Shown here: in pieces, positions 8,138-16,468 of the stretch | Layout of the letters: the number at the start of each line of letters is the position of its first letter | Numbering within the stretch: the stretch's first letter is position 1 | NCBI RefSeq assembly: GCF_004919685.1 | Contig: NZ_SMYZ01000089.1 | Coordinates: 79,303-143,302, forward strand | From: Mesorhizobium norvegicum | GTDB taxonomy: Bacteria; Pseudomonadota; Alphaproteobacteria; Rhizobiales; Rhizobiaceae | Direction: 5' to 3' | DNA: 64,000 nt | Program-made: the position numbers and the translations under genes | The notes under the pieces: generated by a model | What the model was told of the DNA's origin: nothing | Seen by the model: the letters and a program-made list of their open reading frames with translations, nothing else | Database searches by the model: none

Positions 8138-9973
8138 TTGGCCAAGGACGCAAAACAAGCCAACACGGCAGGCTACACCTTTGTCGACCACAAGTTCGAC
8201 GTCGTGGTCGTCGGCGCCGGCGGCGCCGGCCTGCGCGCCACGCTCGGCATGGCCGAACAGGGCCTGCGCACCGCCTGCATCACCAAGGTGTTCCCGACGC
8301 GCTCGCACACGGTGGCGGCGCAAGGCGGCATCGCCGCCTCGCTGTCCAACATGGGTCCCGATTCCTGGCAGTGGCACATGTACGACACCGTCAAGGGCTC
8401 GGACTGGCTGGGCGATGTCGACGCCATGGAATATCTGGTGCGCGAAGCGCCGGCCGCGGTCTACGAGCTCGAACATTACGGCGTGCCGTTCTCGCGCACC
8501 GAAGAGGGCAAGATCTACCAGCGGCCGTTCGGCGGCCACATGATGAATTACGGCGAAGGCCCGCCGGTGCAGCGCACCTGTGCCGCCGCCGACCGCACCG
8601 GCCACGCCATCCTGCACACGCTCTACGGCCAGTCGCTGAAGAACAACGCACAGTTCTTCATCGAGTATTTCGCGCTCGACCTGATCATGGAGCCGGACGG
8701 CACCTGCACCGGCGTCGTCGCCTGGAACCTCGACGACGGCACCATCCACCGCTTCTCGGCCAAGATGGTGGTGCTGGCGACCGGCGGCTATGGCCGTACC
8801 TATTTCTCCGCCACCTCGGCGCACACCTGCACCGGCGACGGCGGCGGCATGGCCGCGCGGGCGGGGTTCCCGCTGCAAGACATGGAGTTCGTGCAGTTCC
8901 ACCCGACCGGCATCTATGGCGCCGGCTGCCTGATCACCGAGGGCGCGCGCGGCGAGGGCGGCTATCTCGTCAACTCCGAGGGCGAGCGCTTCATGGAGCG
9001 CTATGCGCCGTCGGCCAAGGACCTTGCCTCGCGCGACGTTGTTTCGCGCTGCATGACGCTGGAGATCCGCGAGGGCCGCGGCGTCGGCAAGAAGAAGGAC
9101 CATATCTTCCTGCACCTCGACCATCTCGATCCGGCCGTGCTGCATGAGCGGCTGCCGGGTATTTCGGAATCGGCAAAGATCTTTGCCGGCGTCGACCTGA
9201 CCAAGGAGCCGATCCCGGTGCTGCCGACGGTGCACTACAATATGGGCGGCGTGCCGACCAATTACTGGGGCGAGGTGCTGAACCCGACGGCCAGGAGCCC
9301 GGACAAAGTGTCGCCCGGCCTGATGGCGGTCGGCGAAGCCGGCTGCGCCTCGGTGCATGGCGCCAACCGGCTCGGCTCGAACTCGCTGATCGATCTGGTG
9401 GTGTTCGGCCGCGCGGCGGCGATCCGGGCGGGCAAGGTGATCGACCGCAATTCGGCGATCCCGTCGCCCAACGAGGCCTCGGTCGAAAAGATCATGGACC
9501 GCTTCGACCGGCTGCGCCACGCCAATGGCTCGACGCCGACGGCGGTGCTGCGCGAAAAGATGCAGAAGGCGATGCAGGAAGACGCCGCGGTGTTTCGCAC
9601 GCAGGAGTCGCTCGAAAACGGCTGCAAGCGCATCTCCCAGATCTGGGGCGAGCTCAAGGACATCAAAGTGTACGACCGCTCGATGATCTGGAACTCCGAC
9701 CTGGTCGAGACGTTGGAGCTGGAAAACCTGATGGCCAACGCCATCACCACGGTCTACAGCGCCGAGGCACGCAAGGAGAGCCGTGGCGCGCACGCACGGG
9801 AAGACTTTTCCGCCCGCGACGACAAGGTCTGGCGCAAGCACACGCTGGCCAGGCTCAGCGAAGACGGCAAGGTGACGCTCTCCTATCGGCCGGTGCACAC
9901 CGAGCCGCAGCTGGCGGAAAAGGACGGCGGTATCAGCCTCGCCAAGATCGCGCCGAAGGCCAGGGTGTATTGA
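8138..9973 (+). CDS. sdhA: Succinate dehydrogenase flavoprotein subunit
   Basis: SdhA oxidises succinate to fumarate in the TCA cycle with covalently bound FAD. At 611 residues it is of normal length. The dinucleotide-binding GAGGAGLRA is near residue 27, and the FAD-linked histidine is His57 in RSHTVAAQGG. Catalytic-site signatures such as EFVQFHPTGIYG and the C-terminal AHAREDF are present. The start codon is TTG, with GGAGG overlapping the end of sdhD as the ribosome site. Unusually, two additional genes separate it from sdhB. Confidence 0.98.
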   Translation: MAKDAKQANTAGYTFVDHKFDVVVVGAGGAGLRATLGMAEQGLRTACITKVFPTRSHTVAAQGGIAASLSNMGPDSWQWHMYDTVKGSDWLGDVDAMEYLVREAPAAVYELEHYGVPFSRTEEGKIYQRPFGGHMMNYGEGPPVQRTCAAADRTGHAILHTLYGQSLKNNAQFFIEYFALDLIMEPDGTCTGVVAWNLDDGTIHRFSAKMVVLATGGYGRTYFSATSAHTCTGDGGGMAARAGFPLQDMEFVQFHPTGIYGAGCLITEGARGEGGYLVNSEGERFMERYAPSAKDLASRDVVSRCMTLEIREGRGVGKKKDHIFLHLDHLDPAVLHERLPGISESAKIFAGVDLTKEPIPVLPTVHYNMGGVPTNYWGEVLNPTARSPDKVSPGLMAVGEAGCASVHGANRLGSNSLIDLVVFGRAAAIRAGKVIDRNSAIPSPNEASVEKIMDRFDRLRHANGSTPTAVLREKMQKAMQEDAAVFRTQESLENGCKRISQIWGELKDIKVYDRSMIWNSDLVETLELENLMANAITTVYSAEARKESRGAHAREDFSARDDKVWRKHTLARLSEDGKVTLSYRPVHTEPQLAEKDGGISLAKIAPKARVY

Positions 9974-9975
9974 CG

Positions 9976-10413
9976 ATGGCACCGGCGGCCTCGGGATATT
10001 CCGGCACGCCCCTTCCGGCCAAGCTCGGCCTGAAGGACGGCATGACCGCTGCCTTCATCGCGCTGCCCGATGACCTCAGCGATCTCACTGATGCCGTCGA
10101 CTTCGCCCAAGTCGACCGGTTGGCCGACTGGTCTGACATCTCGGGAACGACCCTGAAATATGACGCAGTCCATGCCTTCACCCGGCAGCGCGCCGAGATC
10201 GAGGATCGCCTGGGCGATGTCGAGGCGGCGATCAAGCGCGATGGCATGGTCTGGGTGTCCTGGCCGAAGAAGGCATCGAAGGTGGCCACCGACGTCACCG
10301 AGGGCGTTGTTCGCGCCGAGGCCCTGAAGCGCGACCTTGTCGACGTGAAGGTCGCCGCCGTGAATGAAATCTGGTCCGGGCTGAAGCTCGTCATCCGAAA
10401 GGACCGCAGATGA
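9976..10413 (+). CDS. DUF3052-like protein of unknown function inside the sdh operon
   Basis: A 145-residue soluble protein that begins GYSGTPLPAKLGLKDGM and contains VWVSWPKKASK and KVAAVNEIWSGLKLVIRK, motifs I associate with the DUF3052 family. The ATG at 9976 lies three bases past the sdhA stop codon; an in-frame TTG at 9970 overlaps that stop. It is therefore co-transcribed with sdhCDA. No catalytic residues or signal peptide are apparent. Its role is unknown. The codon use and GC are like the neighbours, unlike the gene that follows. Confidence 0.8.
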   Translation: MAPAASGYSGTPLPAKLGLKDGMTAAFIALPDDLSDLTDAVDFAQVDRLADWSDISGTTLKYDAVHAFTRQRAEIEDRLGDVEAAIKRDGMVWVSWPKKASKVATDVTEGVVRAEALKRDLVDVKVAAVNEIWSGLKLVIRKDRR

Positions 10414-10486
10414 TGGAAAGGCTTGCGTTCTCCAAGCCTCAACGTGGCCTCGTTTGTTTGGCCGAGAGTGGGGTAGGTTAACTGCT

Positions 10487-11413
10487 ATGCGCACGGCTTT
10501 AGACGCATCGAAGGTGCAAGATGCCTTCCCTCTATATATGCGTTACGAGCTGGAAGTTCCGGTTAATCAGACAGGTTTCATAGTGGGGGTAAGGAAGGAT
10601 TACCCAGCTCGGTTGCGAGAAATGATCAGTGCAGCCATTGTTACATATCATCTACAAAATTCTTCGATCGACTATGTTCGGCGTACATATCTGAAAGGCC
10701 TTTCATACGAAGAAGATGCTGGAGGACAATTTCGTATTGATCGCCAATGCAAACAATCGTTCCTGAAAATGGTTGCTGCCTCTGGAGCTTTTCTTAAGGA
10801 ATATCCCTCTCTTGCTGCCAGAGATCCTACTATTGGAGAGTGGATAGGCGATTTAACGCTGGTGCGTGTGGAATATAGTTTTGAACGCGCCTTCGCAGAG
10901 GCTGACAAAGGTGCTTTGTATGAGTGCGTTGCGATTAGCAGAATGATCTTGGAGCAACTTTGTTGGGTATATTGTGTCCGACTTCTCGATGACGTTGACG
11001 CCGTAGCTTCAAAAAACGCCACAAAGTGTGTTGGCGAAGCTGGCAGGGTTTTTCCGATCATAGGACGCCTCTACGGCTGGCTTAGCGATCATGCCCATTG
11101 GGCATATTCCGCTCATTTGAAGGTGATTACTCAGAAGGAAGATCAGTCCGCCGCTATGCTTGCATCTAGCCAATTCAAGGCCATTGCCTATGCGATGCTG
11201 CTCGTATTGGCTGAGGTTTACCTCAGAGTCATTGACTCGATAGCAAGGTCGAATCGAAAACGTGCTCTGACAGCTACGCGAAAGAACTGGCTTGAAGCTG
11301 CTTCGCAATTCAAACCTCAGCCCTTACTGACACAGATCGTTCGTCTATCAGACAAATCGGCTGACGTTGTCAGCTTGCGAAAAATACTGAAGGACCAGCC
11401 GCGCCATGGTTGA
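10487..11413 (+). CDS. Low-GC protein of unknown function inserted upstream of sdhB; possibly HEPN-like
   Basis: A 308-residue protein (in-frame upstream start possible near 10454) with no family I can name. It looks all-alpha and soluble. The part around residues 130-215 has RMILEQLCWVYCVRLL followed by LYGWLSDHAHWAYSAH, which recalls the R...E and LS-x-H pattern of DUF5677/HEPN-type helical proteins; this is a weak resemblance. Its base composition is clearly lower in GC (mid-40s % by eye) than both neighbours, with AT-rich codons such as ATA, TTT and GAA, indicating horizontal origin. Its stop codon overlaps the sdhB start by eight bases, so it is embedded in the sdh transcript. Confidence 0.75.
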   Translation: MRTALDASKVQDAFPLYMRYELEVPVNQTGFIVGVRKDYPARLREMISAAIVTYHLQNSSIDYVRRTYLKGLSYEEDAGGQFRIDRQCKQSFLKMVAASGAFLKEYPSLAARDPTIGEWIGDLTLVRVEYSFERAFAEADKGALYECVAISRMILEQLCWVYCVRLLDDVDAVASKNATKCVGEAGRVFPIIGRLYGWLSDHAHWAYSAHLKVITQKEDQSAAMLASSQFKAIAYAMLLVLAEVYLRVIDSIARSNRKRALTATRKNWLEAASQFKPQPLLTQIVRLSDKSADVVSLRKILKDQPRHG

Positions 11414-12185
11414 GCTAACACTCCCCAAGAACTCGAAGATCCAGCAGGGCAAGACCTGGCCGAAGCCGGAGGGCGCCACCAATCTGCGGGAATACCGGAT
11501 CTACCGCTGGTCACCGGACGATGACGAGAACCCGCGCATCGACACCTATTTCGTCGACATGGACGATTGCGGGCCGATGGTGCTCGACGCGCTGCTGTGG
11601 ATCAAGAACAAGATCGATCCGACGCTGACCTTGCGGCGCTCCTGCCGCGAAGGCATTTGCGGCTCCTGCGCCATGAACATCGACGGCTCCAACACGCTGG
11701 CCTGCACCAAGGGCTGCGACGACATTTCCGGCGCCGTCAAAGTCTATCCGCTGCCGCATATGCAGGTGGTCAAGGACTTGGTGCCGGACCTCACCAATTT
11801 CTACGCCCAGCACGCCTCGATCCAGCCTTGGCTGAAGACGGTGTCGCCGGAGCCGGCCAAGGAATGGCTGCAAAGCCATGAGGACCGCGAAAAGCTCGAT
11901 GGGCTCTACGAGTGCATATTGTGCGCCTGCTGCTCGACCTCGTGCCCGAGTTACTGGTGGAACGGCGACCGCTATCTCGGCCCGGCAACCCTCTTGCAGG
12001 CCTATCGCTGGCTGATCGACAGCCGCGATGAAGCCAAGGGCGAACGGCTCGACAATCTCGAAGACCCGTTCCGGCTCTATCGCTGCCACACCATCATGAA
12101 CTGCGCGCAGACCTGCCCCAAAGGCCTCAACCCGGCCAAGGCAATCGCCGAGATCAAGAAGATGATGGTGGAGAGAAGGGTTTAG
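11406..12185 (+). CDS. sdhB: Succinate dehydrogenase iron-sulfur subunit
   Basis: SdhB passes electrons from the flavin to quinone. The 259-residue protein has cysteines for the [2Fe-2S] centre at residues 80, 85, 88 and 100 (SCREGICGSCAMN ... TLAC). The [4Fe-4S] and [3Fe-4S] centres use the groups CILCACCSTSCPSYWW (from Cys170) and CHTIMNCAQTCPKGLNP. The start overlaps the end of the unknown low-GC gene. This closes the sdhCDAB set, which in other bacteria normally has sdhA and sdhB adjacent or nearly so. Confidence 0.98.
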   Translation: MVELTLPKNSKIQQGKTWPKPEGATNLREYRIYRWSPDDDENPRIDTYFVDMDDCGPMVLDALLWIKNKIDPTLTLRRSCREGICGSCAMNIDGSNTLACTKGCDDISGAVKVYPLPHMQVVKDLVPDLTNFYAQHASIQPWLKTVSPEPAKEWLQSHEDREKLDGLYECILCACCSTSCPSYWWNGDRYLGPATLLQAYRWLIDSRDEAKGERLDNLEDPFRLYRCHTIMNCAQTCPKGLNPAKAIAEIKKMMVERRV

Positions 12186-12250
12186 GTTGCTGGCGATATT
12201 GTCGCCCGTCGGGGTGCTGTCCCTCCAGCCTCAGAAAGGATTGCAACTTA

Positions 12251-12585
12251 TTGAGCGATGACCTTCCCATCCTTCCCCCGTCGAAGCGCGCATCCTCGGC
12301 TGCCTGATCGAGAAGAAGGAGCTGACGCCGGATGTCTATCCGCTGACGCTCAATGCGGAGCCACTGCCACCCAGAAGACGGCGGGAGCCGGCGATGGCAG
12401 CCGGCGGGGATGCGCCAAGCGTCCAGCTGCTTGAGCAAAAGGGCTGGTGCGGCTGATGTCCGGCTCGCGTGTCGAACGCGATCAGCTCAGATGGCTCGGC
12501 AGTTCTCATTGACTGCGCAGCGGTCCGCCTCGCTTGGCCTGCTCTTGTCAGGCGGGCCGCCGGCCGCGCCCGATCATTTTTCCAA
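12251..12585 (+). pseudogene. Decayed partial copy of yceH (DUF480)
   Basis: This stretch matches the 5' half of the intact yceH at 14608. It begins TTGAGCGATGACCTTCCC and is nearly identical from about 12262 to 12352. After the eighth codon one base is missing (CTTCCCCCGTCG against CTTAATCCCGTCG), which shifts the frame. Beyond 12352 the match weakens, with several small insertions and deletions, until about 12585. The rest of the gene is absent. It cannot make YceH. Its position, upstream of an OpgB-like gene that is followed by intact yceH, points to a duplication or recombination event. Confidence 0.85.
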
Positions 12586-12745
12586 ACATCTCGTTCGCTA
12601 GTTTAGAGCCGAGGGAATTTTGGCGGCATATATTAGCGATGACGCAAGTAGTTGGCGCTGGATACGCAAGGCGCTCCCGTATTGTCTTAGTATAGTTTTA
12701 AGTGGTCTTCGATATTCACTTTCGTGATCGTCGTTCGAGTGCAAA
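12586..12745. other. AT-richer intergenic region upstream of the OpgB-like gene
   Basis: No gene was seen here. The GC content is lower than in flanking core genes, and TTGTCTTAGTATAGTTTTAAG near 12684 gives an AT-rich segment that may hold the promoter of the next gene. No clear operator was recognised. Confidence 0.4.
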
Positions 12746-14392
12746 GTGATGCGCGGCTTCATCGGGAATGGGTATTCAGTATCTGGGCCATTGATCAGCG
12801 CCACAACAGTGGGGTCGCTCACCTGGCTTGTGTCGCTGATCTATTTTAAGGAGAAGGTATTGCTTGCGGTTCTCGGCCTGGGGGCTTTGATCGCGCTTCT
12901 CTTGCTTGACGGCTTCCGGGACAAGAAGGCGGATCAGCAAGAAAGCAGGTGGTTCAGGCTTTATTTCTCGCTCTTTCCCTGCCTTTTATTCCTTATCTAT
13001 GTCTATCTCGAAAGTGTTTTTGGTTATTTTGACTGGGGTGCGATGTTCATGCATGCCGGTGCCGGGATGGTTACGCCCGGTGTCGTCTTTGAGTATCTGT
13101 GGAATACCGGAAGCACGATGCTGGTCATTGTGGTCGTCCTTTTCGGCCTTGGTGCACTTAAGGCACGCGGCACGTTGACCAGAGGATTGGACGTCGCCCT
13201 GATGGCGTTCTTCCTGGCGGCAAACCCGATGCTGACACGACCGATCGCCGCCGCGATCCATCCCAACCCTCTGCATGATTTTCTATCCACGCAGTTCGTC
13301 GATATCACTCCGTTGACAAGGCCGGAGGCTGCAGCAGCGTCCGTGACCGCCGCGCCAAAGAACCTCGTTCATATTTTCATCGAGAGCGCCGAGCACACTT
13401 ACATGAATAGGGCCGAGTTCGGCGACGTCATGGATCCGCTGCTTGAATTCGACAGGCGGGGCGTTTCGGCGACCAACATGATGCAGCTTGCCTACACCAA
13501 CAATTCCATCTCAGGGATGGTCGCTGCGAACTGCGGAACGCCGCTGCTGATAACGTTCTTCACAACGCGCCAGTACCTGGAGGAGAATTCGCAATTCCTG
13601 CCGGGCCTGACCTGCCTGGGCGATGTTCTGAAGGCGCGGGGTTATCAGCAGAACTTCATTACCGGTTGGCCACTCAGCTTCACCGGTCAGGGGACATTCT
13701 ATTCCACCCATGGCTACTCATCGCTTTTCGGAGGACCCGAAGTGGTGGCCGCCGTCGACGGGCGCGGCAACTCTTTTGGCGCCGACGACGCCGAAGTCCT
13801 GGATTTGAGCTTCGACATTTTGCGTCGCGCTCAGCAAGGCGGCAAACCGTTCTCGCTGACGATCGCTGTCAGTGGCGGGCATGCGATGGATGGCTACCTG
13901 ACGGACAAATGTATCGGCAAGACCGGCCTTTCGCCGCATGCTCCCAATATTCTCCATGCTGTGAAATGCACCAACATGCTCATTGCCGACTTCATCCACA
14001 AAGCCGAAGCCGAAGGTCTGATGGCGAACACCGTTCTGGCGCTGCAAAGCGACCACCTCAGTGCGCCGAGCACGGTGACGGATCGCCTGAACAGGTATGA
14101 ACGACGCAACTTTTTCTCCCTGTCGGGGGAAGGCATTCCGTCCAAAACGTATACCGGACTTTCGGGCACGGTTGACATATTTCCCACCATCCTCGACGCG
14201 CTAGGTATGCCGCCCCCCAATGGCCAGGCAGCCTTTGGCGTCTCGCTGCTCGGGGATCGACCGACGCTGGCCCAGGAACTTGGACAGCCCCGGTTCGATG
14301 ATGCGATCTATGCGGAGGATGTGCTCGTCAGATCATTCTGGCAGCCGAAACCGGAGCGGAAGGCCGCGGCGCCTGGGACTGATGCGCTTTAA
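12746..14392 (+). CDS. OpgB/LtaS-like membrane phosphoglycerol transferase (sulfatase-fold)
   Basis: A 548-residue protein with about four or five membrane helices in the first 175 residues, then a large periplasmic domain of the alkaline-phosphatase/sulfatase superfamily. NLVHIFIESAEHTYM carries the metal-binding Glu, SGMVAANCGTPL holds the site around the nucleophile as in MdoB, and ALQSDHLSAPS gives the late Asp-His metal ligands. Such enzymes transfer phosphoglycerol from phosphatidylglycerol to periplasmic glucans or similar polymers. The start is the first of two adjacent methionines. The C terminus (PGTDAL) ends inside a repeat element. It lies between a broken and an intact yceH and has somewhat lower GC in its first part, so it is probably acquired. 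Confidence 0.8.
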   Translation: MMRGFIGNGYSVSGPLISATTVGSLTWLVSLIYFKEKVLLAVLGLGALIALLLLDGFRDKKADQQESRWFRLYFSLFPCLLFLIYVYLESVFGYFDWGAMFMHAGAGMVTPGVVFEYLWNTGSTMLVIVVVLFGLGALKARGTLTRGLDVALMAFFLAANPMLTRPIAAAIHPNPLHDFLSTQFVDITPLTRPEAAAASVTAAPKNLVHIFIESAEHTYMNRAEFGDVMDPLLEFDRRGVSATNMMQLAYTNNSISGMVAANCGTPLLITFFTTRQYLEENSQFLPGLTCLGDVLKARGYQQNFITGWPLSFTGQGTFYSTHGYSSLFGGPEVVAAVDGRGNSFGADDAEVLDLSFDILRRAQQGGKPFSLTIAVSGGHAMDGYLTDKCIGKTGLSPHAPNILHAVKCTNMLIADFIHKAEAEGLMANTVLALQSDHLSAPSTVTDRLNRYERRNFFSLSGEGIPSKTYTGLSGTVDIFPTILDALGMPPPNGQAAFGVSLLGDRPTLAQELGQPRFDDAIYAEDVLVRSFWQPKPERKAAAPGTDAL

Positions 14393-14450
14393 GCTTTTGT
14401 CGTCATGCATGTCATTCTCCCAGAAACCGGAGCCACTTTTGGGCGAGTGC
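14381..14450. repeat. Rhizobial palindromic repeat, GCATG-type module
   Basis: GATGCGCTTTAAGC followed by TCATGCATGTCATTCTCC, then AACCGGAGCCACTTTTGGG, matches the second half of the element at 44880-44950. The first bases include the stop codon of the OpgB-like gene. Confidence 0.75.
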
Positions 14451-14607
14451 CGAAGCGCGCCCGTGCATATGTCCCATGCCAGCTATCGCCCTGATGCGCG
14501 AGAAAAGGACTGAAAGGTGTGACGCTCCGTAGCTGCATCCGTCGATCGAAAGTAGGAGACGTTTCGCGAACAGCTATGGTATCGGGAGCTTCGGGTATGA
14601 GAGAGCC

Positions 14608-15249
14608 ATGAGCGAAGACCTTCCCATCCTTAATCCCGTCGAAGCGCGCGTCCTCGGCTGCCTGATCGAGAAGAAGGAGCTGACGCCGGATGTCTATCCG
14701 CTGACGCTCAATGGCGCGCATGCCGCGGCCAACCAGAAGACGGCGCGCGAGCCGGTGATGGCGGTCGAGCTTGTCGAGGTCAGGCGGGCGCTGAGCCAGC
14801 TGGAGCAGAAGGGCCTGGTCCGGCAGGTCTTTGCTTCGCGCGTCGAGCGCTACGAGCATCAGGTGGCGCAGCGTTTCTCGCTAACCTCGGCGCAGATCGC
14901 GCTGGTCGGCCTGATGCTGTTGCGCGGCGCGCAGACGGCGCATGAATTGCTGGCGCGCGCCGAGCGCATGGCGCGGTTTTCCTCCATCGACGCGCTGCGC
15001 ACCGATCTGGACCTGTTGATCGGCCGCCGGCCGCCGCTGGTCCTGCTGATCGAGCGCGGGCCCGGTCAGCGTGAAGAGCGCTTCATGCATCTGCTGAGCG
15101 GGACACCGCAAATCTCGGCGATCGCCTCGCATCAGGTGCCGTCGGCCGTTTCATCGGCCTCCGGCCTCGAAGAGCGCATCAGCGCCCTCGAGCAGGAGGT
15201 TGCGAGGTTGCGCGCCCGCATCGAGGCGCTGACCGGCGAAGAGCGCTAG
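14608..15249 (+). CDS. yceH: YceH/DUF480 family winged-helix protein
   Basis: A 213-residue cytoplasmic protein of the DUF480 family. The N-terminal winged-helix region includes LNPVEARVLGCLIEKKELTPDVYPLT, a second helical domain follows, and the last 30 residues (EERISALEQEVARLRARIEAL) are a coiled coil. The family's function is not established. A damaged copy of its first half lies 2.3 kb upstream. Its stop codon is two bases from that of the convergent gene on the other strand. Confidence 0.9.
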   Translation: MSEDLPILNPVEARVLGCLIEKKELTPDVYPLTLNGAHAAANQKTAREPVMAVELVEVRRALSQLEQKGLVRQVFASRVERYEHQVAQRFSLTSAQIALVGLMLLRGAQTAHELLARAERMARFSSIDALRTDLDLLIGRRPPLVLLIERGPGQREERFMHLLSGTPQISAIASHQVPSAVSSASGLEERISALEQEVARLRARIEALTGEER

Positions 15250-15251
15250 GC

Positions 15252-15791
15252 TCATCGCCTCGAGTAAACGCCGCTTGCTTCGCCGTCGGGGTCGATCAGC
15301 CGCAACTGCCCGCCGTCCAGTTGCCAGCGCAATGAAACCGGTTTCAGGTCGCCGGGCTTGAATTTCCACAGGCCTGTCAGGTCGGGCCGGCAGCCGTTGA
15401 CGGATTTGTAGGTTCCCGCCGTCGGTGTGAAGACCAGGGTCGAGCCGCGCACCGAGGCCCTGCCGGCCTTCAATGTCAGCGACCGCACCTGGCCGCAGCC
15501 GTCGACCAGCGACGACTGAAACAACGCGTAATAGGTGCGCCCGTCAGCCCCGAAGGTGAAGGTGATGCTGCCGCCGCTGCCCGGTTCGCAGTTGCTGAAC
15601 GTGTCGCAATAATTGCCGCTGGCGACAGCAAAACCCCATTTGCCGACCAGTGCCGCCGGCATCGCGCCGAGGCGGGAGCGTGTCGTCGGCCCCTTGCCCT
15701 GGCCGTAGGCGCCGCCGGCGCTGAAGGCCAGCCAGCTGGCGAGCCCGACAAGTGCGGCCCGGCAGGCGTGGTGTGACGAGGCCCTCAACAT
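15252..15791 (-). CDS. Exported protein of unknown function
   Basis: A 179-residue protein with an N-terminal signal sequence (AALVGLASWLAFSAGGAYG). The mature part has four cysteines, in GNYCDTFSNCEPGSGG, LVDGCGQV and VNGCRPDL, which suggests two disulfides. It looks beta-rich, with WGFAVASGNYCDT and repeated short strands typical of a lipocalin- or barrel-like secreted domain, but no family was recognised. Its ATG lies within the stop region of the upstream lipoprotein gene, so the two are translationally coupled. It is the last gene of a three-gene minus-strand operon. Confidence 0.75.
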   Translation of the reverse strand: MLRASSHHACRAALVGLASWLAFSAGGAYGQGKGPTTRSRLGAMPAALVGKWGFAVASGNYCDTFSNCEPGSGGSITFTFGADGRTYYALFQSSLVDGCGQVRSLTLKAGRASVRGSTLVFTPTAGTYKSVNGCRPDLTGLWKFKPGDLKPVSLRWQLDGGQLRLIDPDGEASGVYSRR

Positions 15792-16138
15792 CCCTTGCTC
15801 GCGACAAGCTGTTTCAGATAGGCAAGCCGCGTTGATATGACCTGGTTGGCGATCGCCATCTTGCCGGCAGGCGCCATGCCGCCATATTTCTTCGGCGCCG
15901 GACCGGCGCCCTGGGCGGCCTGATAGTTGGCTGTCAGTTGCCGCAGGTCCGCACAGGACATCGAGGCGTATTTCGCCTGTTCCTGCGGGCTGATGGTGGC
16001 CGATTGCGCCATGCCGACGGAGTTGGCCGCCGCCATGCCGGCCATGCCGACGACCGCCGAAATCGGATTGATGCCGACGCAGCCGCACAGGCCAAGGCAC
16101 AGGACCGGCGCCGCCAGGACCGTATGCCGGGCGCTCAT
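15785..16138 (-). CDS. Small lipoprotein of unknown function
   Basis: A 117-residue protein with a lipoprotein signal (VLAAPVLCLGLCGC, lipid site at the last Cys) and a short Gly/Ala-rich segment (VVGMAGMAAANSVGMA) after it. The rest, beginning around SPQEQAKYASMSCADLRQL, is helical and has a cysteine that could pair with the C-terminal KGC. The start codon overlaps the stop codon of the upstream 50-residue gene by the sequence ATGA, and its own stop overlaps the next gene. The three genes likely act together in the envelope. No family recognised. Confidence 0.75.
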   Translation of the reverse strand: MSARHTVLAAPVLCLGLCGCVGINPISAVVGMAGMAAANSVGMAQSATISPQEQAKYASMSCADLRQLTANYQAAQGAGPAPKKYGGMAPAGKMAIANQVISTRLAYLKQLVASKGC

Positions 16139-16287
16139 GGCCGACGCTCCCCGCTACGCGACGACGGCTTCAGATCGCGATGGTCGGCGACGGTTCTGCC
16201 GAGAGCGATGGACAGAAGATAGACGCGCGGATTGAAGCCCGCCGAGGCGAGACCCGACAGCGTCTTGAACAGTTGCAAATGATACAT
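16135..16287 (-). CDS. Small protein of 50 residues, first gene of a minus-strand operon
   Basis: A short frame starting MYHLQLFKTLSGLASAGFNP. GGGGGTTCG lies right before the ATG, and the stop overlaps the start of the following lipoprotein gene (ATGA). It has no signal peptide and a basic C terminus. Its translation may mainly serve to couple expression of the next gene. A longer in-frame start is possible upstream (near 16341) but lacks a ribosome site. Confidence 0.55.
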   Translation of the reverse strand: MYHLQLFKTLSGLASAGFNPRVYLLSIALGRTVADHRDLKPSSRSGERRP

Positions 16288-16468
16288 CGAACCCCCTTGT
16301 GGTTGTTTGCGATGCGCCTTCCGATCGGAAGCGCGCCGCAAACTAGGTCCGGTAAAAGCGGGCAGCTTGGACGCAGCGGCCCTAAAAACGGCCCAAACGG
16401 CCCTATATTGACGTTTTCAGAGCCGCGGCGCATATCACCGCGCTTCTACTTGACCTGAGGCATGGGGG

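Noticed and set aside
8114..9982. Open frame of 622 codons on the minus strand across sdhA
   Set aside because: It is a mirror of the sdhA coding frame, rich in His/Arg/Ala, and has no ribosome site or known motifs.
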